A stretch of 64,000 nucleotides of DNA, taken from Methanomicrobiaceae archaeon. GTDB taxonomy: Archaea; Halobacteriota; Methanomicrobia; Methanomicrobiales; Methanomicrobiaceae. This document shows positions 50,021 to 59,604 of the stretch, one piece after another (position 1 is the first letter of the stretch; each line of letters starts with the position of its first letter). The stretch is taken from assembly GCA_016928355.1 (NCBI GenBank), contig JAFGKW010000028.1, positions 1 to 64,000 of the forward strand. The letters run 5' to 3'. Made by a program: the position numbers and the translations under genes. The notes under the pieces were generated by a model. It saw only the letters and a program-made list of their open reading frames with translations. It had not been told where the DNA came from and ran no database searches.

Positions 50021-51016
50021 TCACCTGATCTCATCGATCTCAAAGTCTTCCCATTCCCTGGCACCGCAGACGATCTCGAACTCCTGCGGAGACAACACCG
50101 GTACTGGGAATCTTGCCTGGTCGTCGTATGCAAGCCTTGGGCAGGCTGTATTTACATAGGCATCATAGCCGAGATTAAGAAGGGCTTCAGGAGTTATCTC
50201 TCCGATTTCAATAATATCTGCTTTGTCAGAGAGTACTGCGAGCCTTCCTGCGAGTTCTTCCCTTCTCTGGCCCGATTTTTTGCTCAGGATTATCCCGAAA
50301 CTCCCTGCATCCTTTGCTTTTTCAATAAGTGCGTGCCTCTTCAGTAGAAGGCGCCTCTCGTCGGGAATCTCTATGCTGCCGGTATAGGGGTCAAAGGCAA
50401 CGACTCTCGCACCTGTTGCAAGGTGCACACCGAGAGGATGAAAGATTCCTGTACCTATGTAAAGTATCTCCGGACATCCCGTATTTCGTGCTGCCTCATA
50501 GGAGCAACCGAGAACCTGCCCCCTGAACGGAGTCCTTTCGCTTCCTTCGGCGATTACACAATCAATCCCGTGCGTCTCTAAAAATTCTGAAGCATCATTA
50601 ATCTGGTGGACATGCTGGATGGTTGTAATCAGCCCGACCTTTTTTGATTTGATTGATGGTATGACATCCACAAGCCAGGAGATGTCAAAGTCCTGGCTGA
50701 AGTACTCATAGATGACATTCTCCCTCTCGTCGACTGGTGCATGGCCTATATGCACGAGTACATCGGAGTCCCTTATCAGGTCAAGATCGAGATCGCAGGC
50801 TCCCCAGCAGGGTTCCCCGGAGATTACAACATCGTATCCTTCCTTCTTCAGGGCATATGAAATTTCATGAGCCTTTCTCTTCAGGCCCTCGGGAAACTGG
50901 AGTGCGACCTTCTGAATATCTCCCTCAGCTTCCTTCTTCTTCAACAGAGAGAGTATTATCTCTGCCAGATCCGTGTTATCTGACGGGACTCTCTCAGTAA
51001 TTCTTATCGATGACAT
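50021..51016 (-). CDS. dph2: Diphthamide biosynthesis enzyme Dph2
   Basis: LQFPEGLKRKA, GEPCWGACDLD, GTGIFHPLGVHLATG, VNTACPRLAYDD (three Fe-S cysteines). Confidence 0.92.
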   Translation of the reverse strand: MSSIRITERVPSDNTDLAEIILSLLKKKEAEGDIQKVALQFPEGLKRKAHEISYALKKEGYDVVISGEPCWGACDLDLDLIRDSDVLVHIGHAPVDERENVIYEYFSQDFDISWLVDVIPSIKSKKVGLITTIQHVHQINDASEFLETHGIDCVIAEGSERTPFRGQVLGCSYEAARNTGCPEILYIGTGIFHPLGVHLATGARVVAFDPYTGSIEIPDERRLLLKRHALIEKAKDAGSFGIILSKKSGQRREELAGRLAVLSDKADIIEIGEITPEALLNLGYDAYVNTACPRLAYDDQARFPVPVLSPQEFEIVCGAREWEDFEIDEIR

Positions 51017-51545
51017 TTACACCGGATTCGTCGACTTCGATCTCTACGAGATACTTGTAGGGCCTGCCGATATCGCATTCACCGCGTTTTATGACAACAA
51101 GAACGTCCACTACCTCGGACTTCTTCTGCTCAAGCCCTTTAAGGAGCGCCTTCATCGTACCGCCTGTGGAGAATACGTCGTCCACAATTACTACGCGGTC
51201 TCCCTCATCTATGCCGTTTAGATAGAGTTCGCCCTTTGAGTATCCTGTCGTCTGGTGCAGGGCAAGCTCGCCCGGGAGATCGTATTTTCTCTTCCTGACG
51301 ATTGTCAGCGGCAGGCCGGTAATCATAGAGAGGGCGACACCAATATGTATGCCCATTGCCTCTGCAACAACGATCTTGTCTGCATGGTCAAGGTCGAGGT
51401 TCCTGAGCATAAGTGCCGCAACCTCTCTTAAAAGGTCGGGCTCAACTATCGGCACACCATCGCTTATTGGGTGGATAAAATAGTTGTATTCTCCTCTTTT
51501 TACTATCGGGCAGTTCTCCAGTGATTCTACGAGTTTATTGAACAT
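50994..51545 (-). CDS. hpt: Archaeal hypoxanthine/guanine-type phosphoribosyltransferase
   Basis: VVAEAMGIHIGVALS, VVIVDDVFSTGGTMKAL PRPP motif. Confidence 0.9.
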   Translation of the reverse strand: MFNKLVESLENCPIVKRGEYNYFIHPISDGVPIVEPDLLREVAALMLRNLDLDHADKIVVAEAMGIHIGVALSMITGLPLTIVRKRKYDLPGELALHQTTGYSKGELYLNGIDEGDRVVIVDDVFSTGGTMKALLKGLEQKKSEVVDVLVVIKRGECDIGRPYKYLVEIEVDESGVNVIDKNY

Positions 51546-52636
51546 TAAATCTCACCAACGTCTCTTAAAAATTCTTCAAGTGTTTCTCTTGTAATATGTG
51601 GCATGCAGACTGTTCTCATATGTCCATGCCTTGTTCTTGATACTATCCAGCCCTCCGGGGTCTTGTCGCAGGAGAAAGATGCGACATTTACCAGTGGCTG
51701 TACTGCAACAGGGTAACCAAGTTCCTCCATCCCCCTGATCAGGAAGGACGTGTTCTCCATACACCTGCTTACAATCGATTTCATCCCTTTTTTTCCAAGG
51801 TGGTCCAGGACTGCCAGGGCGCCTGCGACCGGTCCGCCGGGCCTTGTTCCACAGAGGGTGCATTCCTTCTTTACGGTAAGGTAAGGCGTGTCAACCTCCG
51901 TGGATGTGAAGTAATCCGGGTCCCTGACGAGTATGCACCCGCAGGGTATCGTCGACATTCCCATCTTGTGCGGGTCTATTGATATACTTGAAACCCCTTC
52001 GAGCCTGAAGTCGAATGACGGTGATCCCGGTATGAACGGAAGAACAAGTCCTCCAAACGCCGCATCGACATGGAGGAACAGTTCCCTGTCAAGTGCAATA
52101 TCGGAGAGGTGTGCTATCGGGTCGATTGTCCCGTATTCGGTGGTTCCGGCAACACCCACGATACCGATTGTATCCGAATCGATATAGTCCTCTATCCTTT
52201 CGGGGTCCATAACGAACCCTTCTGTAGACGGGACCTGGCGCATCTCCACCGAAAGGATCTCACAGGCCTTTTCGAATGAGAAATGTGCTGATTCCGGAAT
52301 GACAACATTTGGATTGCGTTTCTCCGCACTCTCCCTTGCGATCCTTAGTGCCTGAATATTGGACTCCGTTCCGCCTGATGTTGCATATCCGCAGGCCCCG
52401 GGGAAGCTCATAAGGCTCCCCAGTCTTTCAATTAGTTCGGCTTCAAGCGAAGCTGTTCCAAGAAAGAGACCCGGGTCCCCGAGATTTGATTCGATAAAAA
52501 TATTGTGTGCCCGAACCGCCACCGGGTGGGGAATGGTGCACATCGATGACAGCACCTTCTTGTAGCTGCGGTCCTTCTCCTTTACGGATGAAAGATGCCG
52601 GAACAGTTCGTCTTCCGAAAGACCTTCTTCCAGCAT
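51545..52636 (-). CDS. mfnA: L-tyrosine/L-aspartate decarboxylase MfnA
   Basis: GYATSGGTESNIQAL, HVDAAFGGLVLPF, SISIDPHKMGMSTIPCG PLP-lysine motif. Confidence 0.92.
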   Translation of the reverse strand: MLEEGLSEDELFRHLSSVKEKDRSYKKVLSSMCTIPHPVAVRAHNIFIESNLGDPGLFLGTASLEAELIERLGSLMSFPGACGYATSGGTESNIQALRIARESAEKRNPNVVIPESAHFSFEKACEILSVEMRQVPSTEGFVMDPERIEDYIDSDTIGIVGVAGTTEYGTIDPIAHLSDIALDRELFLHVDAAFGGLVLPFIPGSPSFDFRLEGVSSISIDPHKMGMSTIPCGCILVRDPDYFTSTEVDTPYLTVKKECTLCGTRPGGPVAGALAVLDHLGKKGMKSIVSRCMENTSFLIRGMEELGYPVAVQPLVNVASFSCDKTPEGWIVSRTRHGHMRTVCMPHITRETLEEFLRDVGEI

Positions 52637-52642
52637 CTGCTG

Positions 52643-54916
52643 TTACTTCCTTGCCGCATCGAGCAGTATCTTCTTCTCAGTCCGTGCGGCTGTCTCGCGG
52701 ATCTTCTGAACTGCATCTATATTGGCCGAGACGCTTGTAATACCCGTCTCAACGAGCCACTTCACCATCTCAGGGTCTGATCCCGCCTGTCCGCAGATTG
52801 AACACTCTACCCCGCCGGCCCTGCACTTGTCTATTGCATATTTAATTATTTTAAGAACTGCAGGGTGCTTCGGCATATACATGTCCGCGACATTCTGGTT
52901 GTTCCTGTCGATTGCGAGTGTGTACTGGATTAAGTCATTTGTCCCGAATGATGCGAATGCAATTCCCTCTTTGATGAAATCTTCTATGAGTATTGCACTT
53001 GAGGGGATCTCGACCATGATTCCGAGTGTCCTGTTCTCCACATCAACCCCGAATTCACGCATTAGATCTCTTGCTGCAACGAATTCGTCGGGGTGTCCCA
53101 CGAGCGGGAACATAATGCCGAGGTTGTCGTATCCTTCGTTCCAGAGTCTCTTGAATGCCTCCACCTGGAGCCTGAACTGATCTTTGCTCTGGAGGTCGCG
53201 GCGAATTCCGCGCCATCCGAGCATCGGGTTGTGCTCTTCCGGCTCTTCCTCTCCGCCTTTCATGTTGCGGAATTCATCTGTCGGTGCATCGATGGTCCTG
53301 ACCCATACCGGCTTTCCGGGGAATTCGTCCATGACTGTCTTTATGCCGCCATAGAGCTCAATGATGAACTCTTCTTCCTTTTTGTTCCTTATGAACCAGC
53401 CGGGAGTCTTTCCGAGGCCGAGGATAAGATGTTCTATCCTGAGCAGTCCCACACCGTCGGCTCCTGTCGCAGCAGCCCTCTTTGCAGCTTCGGGAAGGGA
53501 TACGTTTACCTTGATGCTTGTGGCGGTTATGATGGGTGCCGATGCTACAACGCCTGCAGGCACTCCTGCAGCCTGCGTGCTGCTGCCTGTGGAGACCTCT
53601 CCTTCATAGACAACTCCTTTTTCACCGTCGACAGTTACAATCTGTCCGTCAAGAAGGATTCCTGTTGCCTTTTTGGTTCCGACAGTTGCAGGTGTTCCGA
53701 GTTCACGGCTGACGATCGCGGCATGGCATGTCATTCCGCCCTCGTCCGTAATTATTGCCGAGGCCTTCCTCATTGCAGGGACCATATCAGGATTGGTCAT
53801 CTTTGCGACCATTATATCTCCTGTACTGACCTTGCTCAGGTCCTTTGTGGAACTGACGATCACCACTTTGCCTGTTGCTATCCCCGGGGATGCGCCCTGT
53901 CCTTCAAGAATAATTTTTCCGCTTCCTTCCATTTTGTCACCCGTTTTTGAGATTCCTGTATTTTTTATTGTCGTTATCGGGCGGGACTGGAGAATAAAGA
54001 TCTCATCTCCTACTATGCCCCATTCCACATCCTGCGGAACGTCATAGTGCTCCTCGGATACTTTTGCAAATTTTGCGAGCTTTGAGATCTCTGCATCTGA
54101 AAGTACAGATGCCTTCTGCCTTTCTTCAGGGACCTTCATCTCCTTTGTCCCGTGACTTCCGTCAGCAAGAATCTCCACCTCCTTTGTTGCGATGTACCTG
54201 TCTATTATACGTCCTGACCGGCTGTCAAATACATAGTTATCCGGAGAGACCATGCCGGATACGACCGCCTCTCCAAGACCCCAGGATGCTTCGATGATGG
54301 TTGTGGGTTCTCCGGTGACAGGGTGTGACGAGAACATTACACCGGCTTTTTCGGAATAGATGAGTTTCTGGATTACTACTGCGATATCGACTGCACTGTG
54401 CTCAAAACCCTGCTTGACCCTGTAGTATATTGCCCTTGCACCATACAGGGAGGCCCAGCATTTCTGTATAGCTTCAAGAAGGTGCTTCTCGCCGGTTATG
54501 TTGAGATAGGTGTCCTGCTGTCCTGCAAAGCTTGCATCGGGCAGGTCCTCGGCGGTTGCACTCGACCTGACTGCTACGACCGCACCTTCACCCATCTTAT
54601 CATAGGCTAAAAGCGTCTCCTTCCTGATATCTTCAGGCATCTTTGCCGACATGACGATCTCTTTCACCTCGGCGGCGACAGTCTCGAGGAGATCTGAATC
54701 CTCGACATCGATATCTTTGAGCCTTGAAAAGATCTTTTCTTCAATTCCTGACTTTACAAGGAATTTTCTGAATGCCTGTGCAGTGACGACAAATGCGGGC
54801 GGAACAGGGAGGCCCACCGATGTCATCTCGCCCAGAGAGGCTCCTTTTCCCCCTACAGACGGAATATCCTCTTTTTTTATCTCTGCTAGCCACAGAATAT
54901 CTGGCATCTTACTCAT
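52643..54916 (-). CDS. ppsA: Phosphoenolpyruvate synthase
   Basis: VGGKGASLGEM, AVRSSATAEDLPDASFAGQQDTYLN, GGMTCHAAIVSRELGTPA, GGVECSICGQAGSDPEMVKWL. Confidence 0.96.
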   Translation of the reverse strand: MSKMPDILWLAEIKKEDIPSVGGKGASLGEMTSVGLPVPPAFVVTAQAFRKFLVKSGIEEKIFSRLKDIDVEDSDLLETVAAEVKEIVMSAKMPEDIRKETLLAYDKMGEGAVVAVRSSATAEDLPDASFAGQQDTYLNITGEKHLLEAIQKCWASLYGARAIYYRVKQGFEHSAVDIAVVIQKLIYSEKAGVMFSSHPVTGEPTTIIEASWGLGEAVVSGMVSPDNYVFDSRSGRIIDRYIATKEVEILADGSHGTKEMKVPEERQKASVLSDAEISKLAKFAKVSEEHYDVPQDVEWGIVGDEIFILQSRPITTIKNTGISKTGDKMEGSGKIILEGQGASPGIATGKVVIVSSTKDLSKVSTGDIMVAKMTNPDMVPAMRKASAIITDEGGMTCHAAIVSRELGTPATVGTKKATGILLDGQIVTVDGEKGVVYEGEVSTGSSTQAAGVPAGVVASAPIITATSIKVNVSLPEAAKRAAATGADGVGLLRIEHLILGLGKTPGWFIRNKKEEEFIIELYGGIKTVMDEFPGKPVWVRTIDAPTDEFRNMKGGEEEPEEHNPMLGWRGIRRDLQSKDQFRLQVEAFKRLWNEGYDNLGIMFPLVGHPDEFVAARDLMREFGVDVENRTLGIMVEIPSSAILIEDFIKEGIAFASFGTNDLIQYTLAIDRNNQNVADMYMPKHPAVLKIIKYAIDKCRAGGVECSICGQAGSDPEMVKWLVETGITSVSANIDAVQKIRETAARTEKKILLDAARK

Positions 54917-55053
54917 GCTAAAAAACCACCCGGTTACAGGTTGTGTAAATATCTTGAACTACAAGGATAATTTATGTTTGCCAATATCGTTACTATGCGA
55001 AGGGAGAAAAATATCAAGATATAAGATGATGAAATAAATACGGGGATTTCCAA

Positions 55054-56640
55054 GTGACATACAAAGTGCTTGTCAGCGACCCGCTGGCAGATGAAGGTAT
55101 AGATATTCTTCGTGGTTTCTGCGAAGTTGATATAAATACAGGTCTATCCGAGGATGAACTCATCAAAATAATTGCGGATTACGACGGCCTTCTTGTAAGA
55201 AGCGGCACACAGGTGACCGCGAAGGTGATAGAGGCGGCCTCTAAGCTGAAGTTCATCGGAAGAGCCGGGGCAGGCGTTGACAACATCGATACCGAAGCAG
55301 CTACACAGCGTGGGATCATCGTTGCCAATGCGCCCGCGGGAAATACGCTTGCGGCATGCGAGCACACGCTTGCGATGATGGCATCGCTTGCAAGGCAGAT
55401 TCCGCAGGCAAACGCTTCGGTTAAGAAGGGCGAATGGAAGAGGTCGGCTTTCATGGGAGTCGAGCTCAATGAAAAAACGCTCGGAATTGTTGGTTTCGGG
55501 AGAATCGGGCAGGAGCTTGCAAAGCGTGCAATCGCTCTTGATATGAAGGTAGTTGCATACGACCCTTATATCAACGAGGAGAGGGCAAGGGAGCTCGGTG
55601 TCGAGGTCATGACTCTTGAACAGCTGTTTCCGGTTGCAGACTTCATAACCGTCCACACTCCGCTCATCAAGGAGACAAAGCACCTGATCAGCAAAGAGAC
55701 ACTCGGTGTGATGAAGAAAGGTGTCAGGATCATCAACTGTGCACGCGGCGGTATCATAAACGAGGATGATCTCTATGATGCAATAGTTGAAGGAAAGGTG
55801 GCCGGTGCTGCACTTGATGTATTCGAAGAGGAGCCTCCGAAGAACTCGAAGGTAGTCTCCCTCGAGCAGGTAGTTACAACGCCCCACCTCGGTGCTTCAA
55901 CAGTCGAAGCCCAGTTGAATGTTGCGGTCTCGGTTGCAAAACAGTGCATCGAGGTTCTAAAGGGCGGATCGGCAAAGTTCGTGGTCAATGCCCCGATGGT
56001 GCCCCCCGACCAGCAGGAGAGGATCGACCCGTACGTTAAGCTCGTCCGGAAGATGGGAAGCCTCCTGATACAGCTTATTGAGGGAAGGATCGAATCAATA
56101 GAGATTGAGTACGGCGGCAAGGCGGCAGAATTCGGAAGAAACTCGAAGTATATTACAAGAATGGCACTTAAGGGCATTCTCGACCCGATCCTCCAGACCC
56201 CTGTAAATATCGTCAATGCCGAGCTTGCGGCAAAGGAAAGAGGTATCAGGATATCAGAGACAATTACCGACAAGTCACTTGGTTTTACAAACATTGTAAC
56301 AATTACGATAAAAACGGATAAGATGTCCGAGAGTGTCAGCGGAAACGTATCATCACCCGAGAAGCTGAGGATAGTCAAGATCGGCGAGTACATGACCGAC
56401 ATGACTCCCGGCGGGGATGTCGTAATCTCCAGGCACCATGATGTCCCCGGAGTAATCGGGCAGTTTGCAACGATAATTGGTAAGTACGGCGTAAACATTG
56501 CAGGTATGCAGGTGGGCAGGAATCAGCCGGGTGAAGAGGCGATTATGGTTCTTAATGTGGACTCTGCAGTCCCTCAGGAGGCAATGGACCAGATTGTAAA
56601 GATTGAGGGCGTCTTCACTGCAAAATATGCCCATATCTGA
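55054..56640 (+). CDS. serA: D-3-phosphoglycerate dehydrogenase
   Basis: LGIVGFGRIGQELAKRA NAD fold, INCARGGIINEDDL, TPHLGAST, C-terminal ACT; GTG start. Confidence 0.95.
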   Translation: MTYKVLVSDPLADEGIDILRGFCEVDINTGLSEDELIKIIADYDGLLVRSGTQVTAKVIEAASKLKFIGRAGAGVDNIDTEAATQRGIIVANAPAGNTLAACEHTLAMMASLARQIPQANASVKKGEWKRSAFMGVELNEKTLGIVGFGRIGQELAKRAIALDMKVVAYDPYINEERARELGVEVMTLEQLFPVADFITVHTPLIKETKHLISKETLGVMKKGVRIINCARGGIINEDDLYDAIVEGKVAGAALDVFEEEPPKNSKVVSLEQVVTTPHLGASTVEAQLNVAVSVAKQCIEVLKGGSAKFVVNAPMVPPDQQERIDPYVKLVRKMGSLLIQLIEGRIESIEIEYGGKAAEFGRNSKYITRMALKGILDPILQTPVNIVNAELAAKERGIRISETITDKSLGFTNIVTITIKTDKMSESVSGNVSSPEKLRIVKIGEYMTDMTPGGDVVISRHHDVPGVIGQFATIIGKYGVNIAGMQVGRNQPGEEAIMVLNVDSAVPQEAMDQIVKIEGVFTAKYAHI

Positions 56641-56764
56641 AACTTTTTTTAAAGTAATTTTGACATCCATTAGCGGCATTTTTAAAAATCCAGAGTGACT
56701 ATTTTTTAATTGTAAATGAAATATCACTCATGATAAGAATATCTCTGCAGGGAGTCTGTTTAAA

Positions 56765-57400
56765 ATGAGGGTCATATCATTTCTTTCGGCAATGGTTTCA
56801 TTGTCTGCTCTACTGAAGACAGCCTATGACAGGCTGTATGCAGCGGAAGGCGTTCCGGCTGATATTGAGAGTCCTCTCCATGTGCAGTTTAGAAAAACGA
56901 TTGAGAGCATGGAGAAATTTCTTGAGAGCATCTATATTGTATTTGGTTCTTCAGTCCTCGGAATGATAATCGATCCTCCTGATCCTCTCTGGCAGGCGGA
57001 TCAGGTCTTTAATGAATTCCTGAGAAATTACAGGGAATTCATAGGGGAATTCAGCAAACTGGTTTCAGAGATCCGCAACAGTGGTGAGGATGTCAGGAAG
57101 AAACTTGGCGGAGAATGGGTTACGCTTGACACAGTCGGCAGGCTGCTTGAGAAAGGGAAGGTTGAATGGGATGATGTCGCTTCCGAGGGAGCTCTCAGGT
57201 CTGCGGATCCGATCCTGAACAACCAGAGGCGTTTCAACAACCATCTGACTGACAGGTTCAGGAAATTTTTAAGTGATGAGATGGAGATTCACGATTTTGA
57301 ACCCCTTGATCTGGTCTCATCGCTCATCAGGGAGAACGAGATCATCAACATCACCGGGGCGCGTCTGATGCAGCTCATAAGTGATACAAAAAGAGAATAA
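56765..57400 (+). CDS. Hypothetical helical protein
   Basis: Complete ORF in intergenic-sized slot, no recognised domain. Confidence 0.6.
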   Translation: MRVISFLSAMVSLSALLKTAYDRLYAAEGVPADIESPLHVQFRKTIESMEKFLESIYIVFGSSVLGMIIDPPDPLWQADQVFNEFLRNYREFIGEFSKLVSEIRNSGEDVRKKLGGEWVTLDTVGRLLEKGKVEWDDVASEGALRSADPILNNQRRFNNHLTDRFRKFLSDEMEIHDFEPLDLVSSLIRENEIINITGARLMQLISDTKRE

Positions 57401-57541
57401 ACTTATTTTATCTTTTATATTCTTTTTTAGTCTTTAATTACCTTTTAATTCCTGTCGTTTTCATCTTTTCGCCCGGACCTGATCTGTTCTGAAAAAGGAA
57501 GCTTATATATACTTATGGTGAGCATCTTTTTACTAAATGTA

Positions 57542-57556
57542 AAGTATATTATACTT
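57542..57556. promoter_or_regulatory. Palindrome aagtata-t-tatactt upstream of CARDB-ABC operon
   Basis: Perfect 7-bp arms, seen directly. Confidence 0.4.
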
Positions 57557-57644
57557 AGGTGCAGGGCAGTTTACATGAGTCTCCCTGCAGTACTCCCGGT
57601 ACATTCCGGGATCTCTCCGTCAAATGAAAAATGAGGTTTCAGAG

Positions 57645-58913
57645 ATGAAAAATTTAAAAATATTTCTTGGAATAATGCTCCTGCTGGCTGCAGTTCCATT
57701 TATAGCAGCAGCAGATGATGACAAGGATACGTCCTATACTTACGTGACCGTAACGGGAATTGAATATGATCCGGAGGTCTTCATGCCCGGGGATACGGGA
57801 ACTCTAAAAGTGACCGTTAAGAATACCGGGGATACCAGTGTAAGTGTCAACAGGGCCGAACTCTACTCAAAGGATATAACAAATCTTAATGATGAGGCAT
57901 ATGACACGGTAGGCGCAATTGGTGCAGGAAATTCCATGGAGTTTACTTTTACTGTTAAGGCACCTGTAAAGGAGGGAATCTATTACCCGAGATTCTACCT
58001 GGACTTTTCCGGGTCAAGCAGCCTTTCATACAATATTCCGCTGAAGGTTGACGATACGGACCTTGCCATTTCTGTTATCGATTCACCCGATTCATGGCAG
58101 AATGATGTATCGAAATTTGTGAAGATAAGGGTTGGAAATCCCGGTGAATCTGCTGCCGATGGTGTAATTGTCTATGCATCGGGAGAAGGGATTGAGTCTT
58201 CACAGACGAGTCTTTTCGTAGGTGCACTTGAATCCAACGAATATGTTGATCTTACTTTTGAGATAACTCCCTCGAAGGAGACCTCACTGGTTTTCAATGC
58301 GGAGTGGAATAACGGGATGAACTCTCATACATCTGAGGTATCTGTTCCTGTTGTATTCGGGGAGGACACGACCGGTGCTGAGATGATCATCAACAACGTC
58401 GGTGTCTCCGGGGGAACTATTACAGGGGATGTCTCAAATGCAGGGCTCGAGGACGCCTATTCGGTCATTGTGACCGTAGGATCTCCTGCTGAAGCTGCAG
58501 AACCGTATAAGCAATATGTCCTCGGCTCACTTGAGCCGGACGACTTCTCAAGCTTTGAGGTGACTTATTCGCTTCAGGGAGGAAGCTCTTCGTTTCCTCT
58601 TATAATTTCATGGAAGGATGAGAACGGAAATTCATATTCATCCGAGTACATTGTATCCTCTTCCTCGGGACAGATGGCAGACGGTGATTCAGTATCTGCC
58701 GGCGATATGCCATCCGGAATTTCCGGCGGGCAGAGAGGTGGTGGAATGGGAATGATGGGTGGAATGGGCTCAGGTTTTGCCAACATTCCCATTGTCGAGA
58801 TAATCATTGTACTGATTGCAGGCCTGGGTCTTGTCATCGGCTGGAAGAAAAGTTATCTGGCAAAGGGTATCCAGGTTGTTAAGGAGAAGCTTGGTAAAGA
58901 GGACCAGAAGTAG
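57645..58913 (+). CDS. CARDB/S-layer-domain-like secreted protein with C-terminal TM (paralog of 16665-17831)
   Basis: Shared KEGIYYPRFYLDFSGSSSLSYNIPLKV and GSLEPDDFSSFEVTYSL; start could be 57624 or 57645. Confidence 0.78.
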   Translation: MKNLKIFLGIMLLLAAVPFIAAADDDKDTSYTYVTVTGIEYDPEVFMPGDTGTLKVTVKNTGDTSVSVNRAELYSKDITNLNDEAYDTVGAIGAGNSMEFTFTVKAPVKEGIYYPRFYLDFSGSSSLSYNIPLKVDDTDLAISVIDSPDSWQNDVSKFVKIRVGNPGESAADGVIVYASGEGIESSQTSLFVGALESNEYVDLTFEITPSKETSLVFNAEWNNGMNSHTSEVSVPVVFGEDTTGAEMIINNVGVSGGTITGDVSNAGLEDAYSVIVTVGSPAEAAEPYKQYVLGSLEPDDFSSFEVTYSLQGGSSSFPLIISWKDENGNSYSSEYIVSSSSGQMADGDSVSAGDMPSGISGGQRGGGMGMMGGMGSGFANIPIVEIIIVLIAGLGLVIGWKKSYLAKGIQVVKEKLGKEDQK

Positions 58914-58926
58914 GGAAGTGGAAGCA

Positions 58927-59604
58927 ATGACAGACAAGCCGGTTATTAAACTGGAGAATGTCACAAAGGTCTACTCTCTTCCTACGGATGACGTTATCGC
59001 CCTGGACAATATCAATCTTGATATTATGAAAGGGGAGTTCGTAGCTATAATGGGAACTTCCGGTTCGGGAAAGTCGACCCTCTTAAACCAGATTGGCTGC
59101 CTTGACGTACCAACTTCCGGAAACCTCTATATCGACGGGAGAAATGTCAGGGATTTGAACGATAATGAACTGACAGATCTCAGAAGGGATAAGATTGGCT
59201 ATATCTTCCAGAATTTCAACCTGATCCCCCTTCTTGACCTGAGTGAAAATGTTGAGTATCCCATGCTCCTCAAGAACAAGAAGAGGGATGAAACCGGTTA
59301 TCCTAAAAAACTCCTGGAGATGGTGGGTCTTGATGAAACAAGAATCAGGCACCGGCCGAATGAGATCTCCGGTGGTCAGAGGCAGAGGGTCGCGATTGCG
59401 AGGGCGCTTGTAAACGATCCAACCATACTTCTTTGCGATGAACCGACCGGAAACCTCGATTCAAAGACAAGTGCACAGATCATGGATATGATATCCGGAC
59501 TCAACCGCGAGGGAAGAACCGTAGTAATGGTGACTCACGAGCCCTTTATAGCAAAATATGCTGAGAGGACAATCGTCATGGAGGACGGGAGGATCGTCTC
59601 ATGA
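58927..59604 (+). CDS. MacB/LolD-type ABC ATPase (paralog of 15970-16635)
   Basis: GTSGSGKST, ISGGQRQRVAIARAL, LLCDEPTGNLDS; ATG at 58927. Confidence 0.95.
   Translation: MTDKPVIKLENVTKVYSLPTDDVIALDNINLDIMKGEFVAIMGTSGSGKSTLLNQIGCLDVPTSGNLYIDGRNVRDLNDNELTDLRRDKIGYIFQNFNLIPLLDLSENVEYPMLLKNKKRDETGYPKKLLEMVGLDETRIRHRPNEISGGQRQRVAIARALVNDPTILLCDEPTGNLDSKTSAQIMDMISGLNREGRTVVMVTHEPFIAKYAERTIVMEDGRIVS

Noticed and set aside
53093-53950. 285-aa plus-strand ORF inside ppsA
   Set aside because: Antisense to strongly conserved PEP synthase; composition (Cys/His/Ser-rich) typical of a shadow frame
55144-56498. 247-aa and 241-aa minus ORFs opposite serA
   Set aside because: Antisense to a canonical PGDH with all motifs
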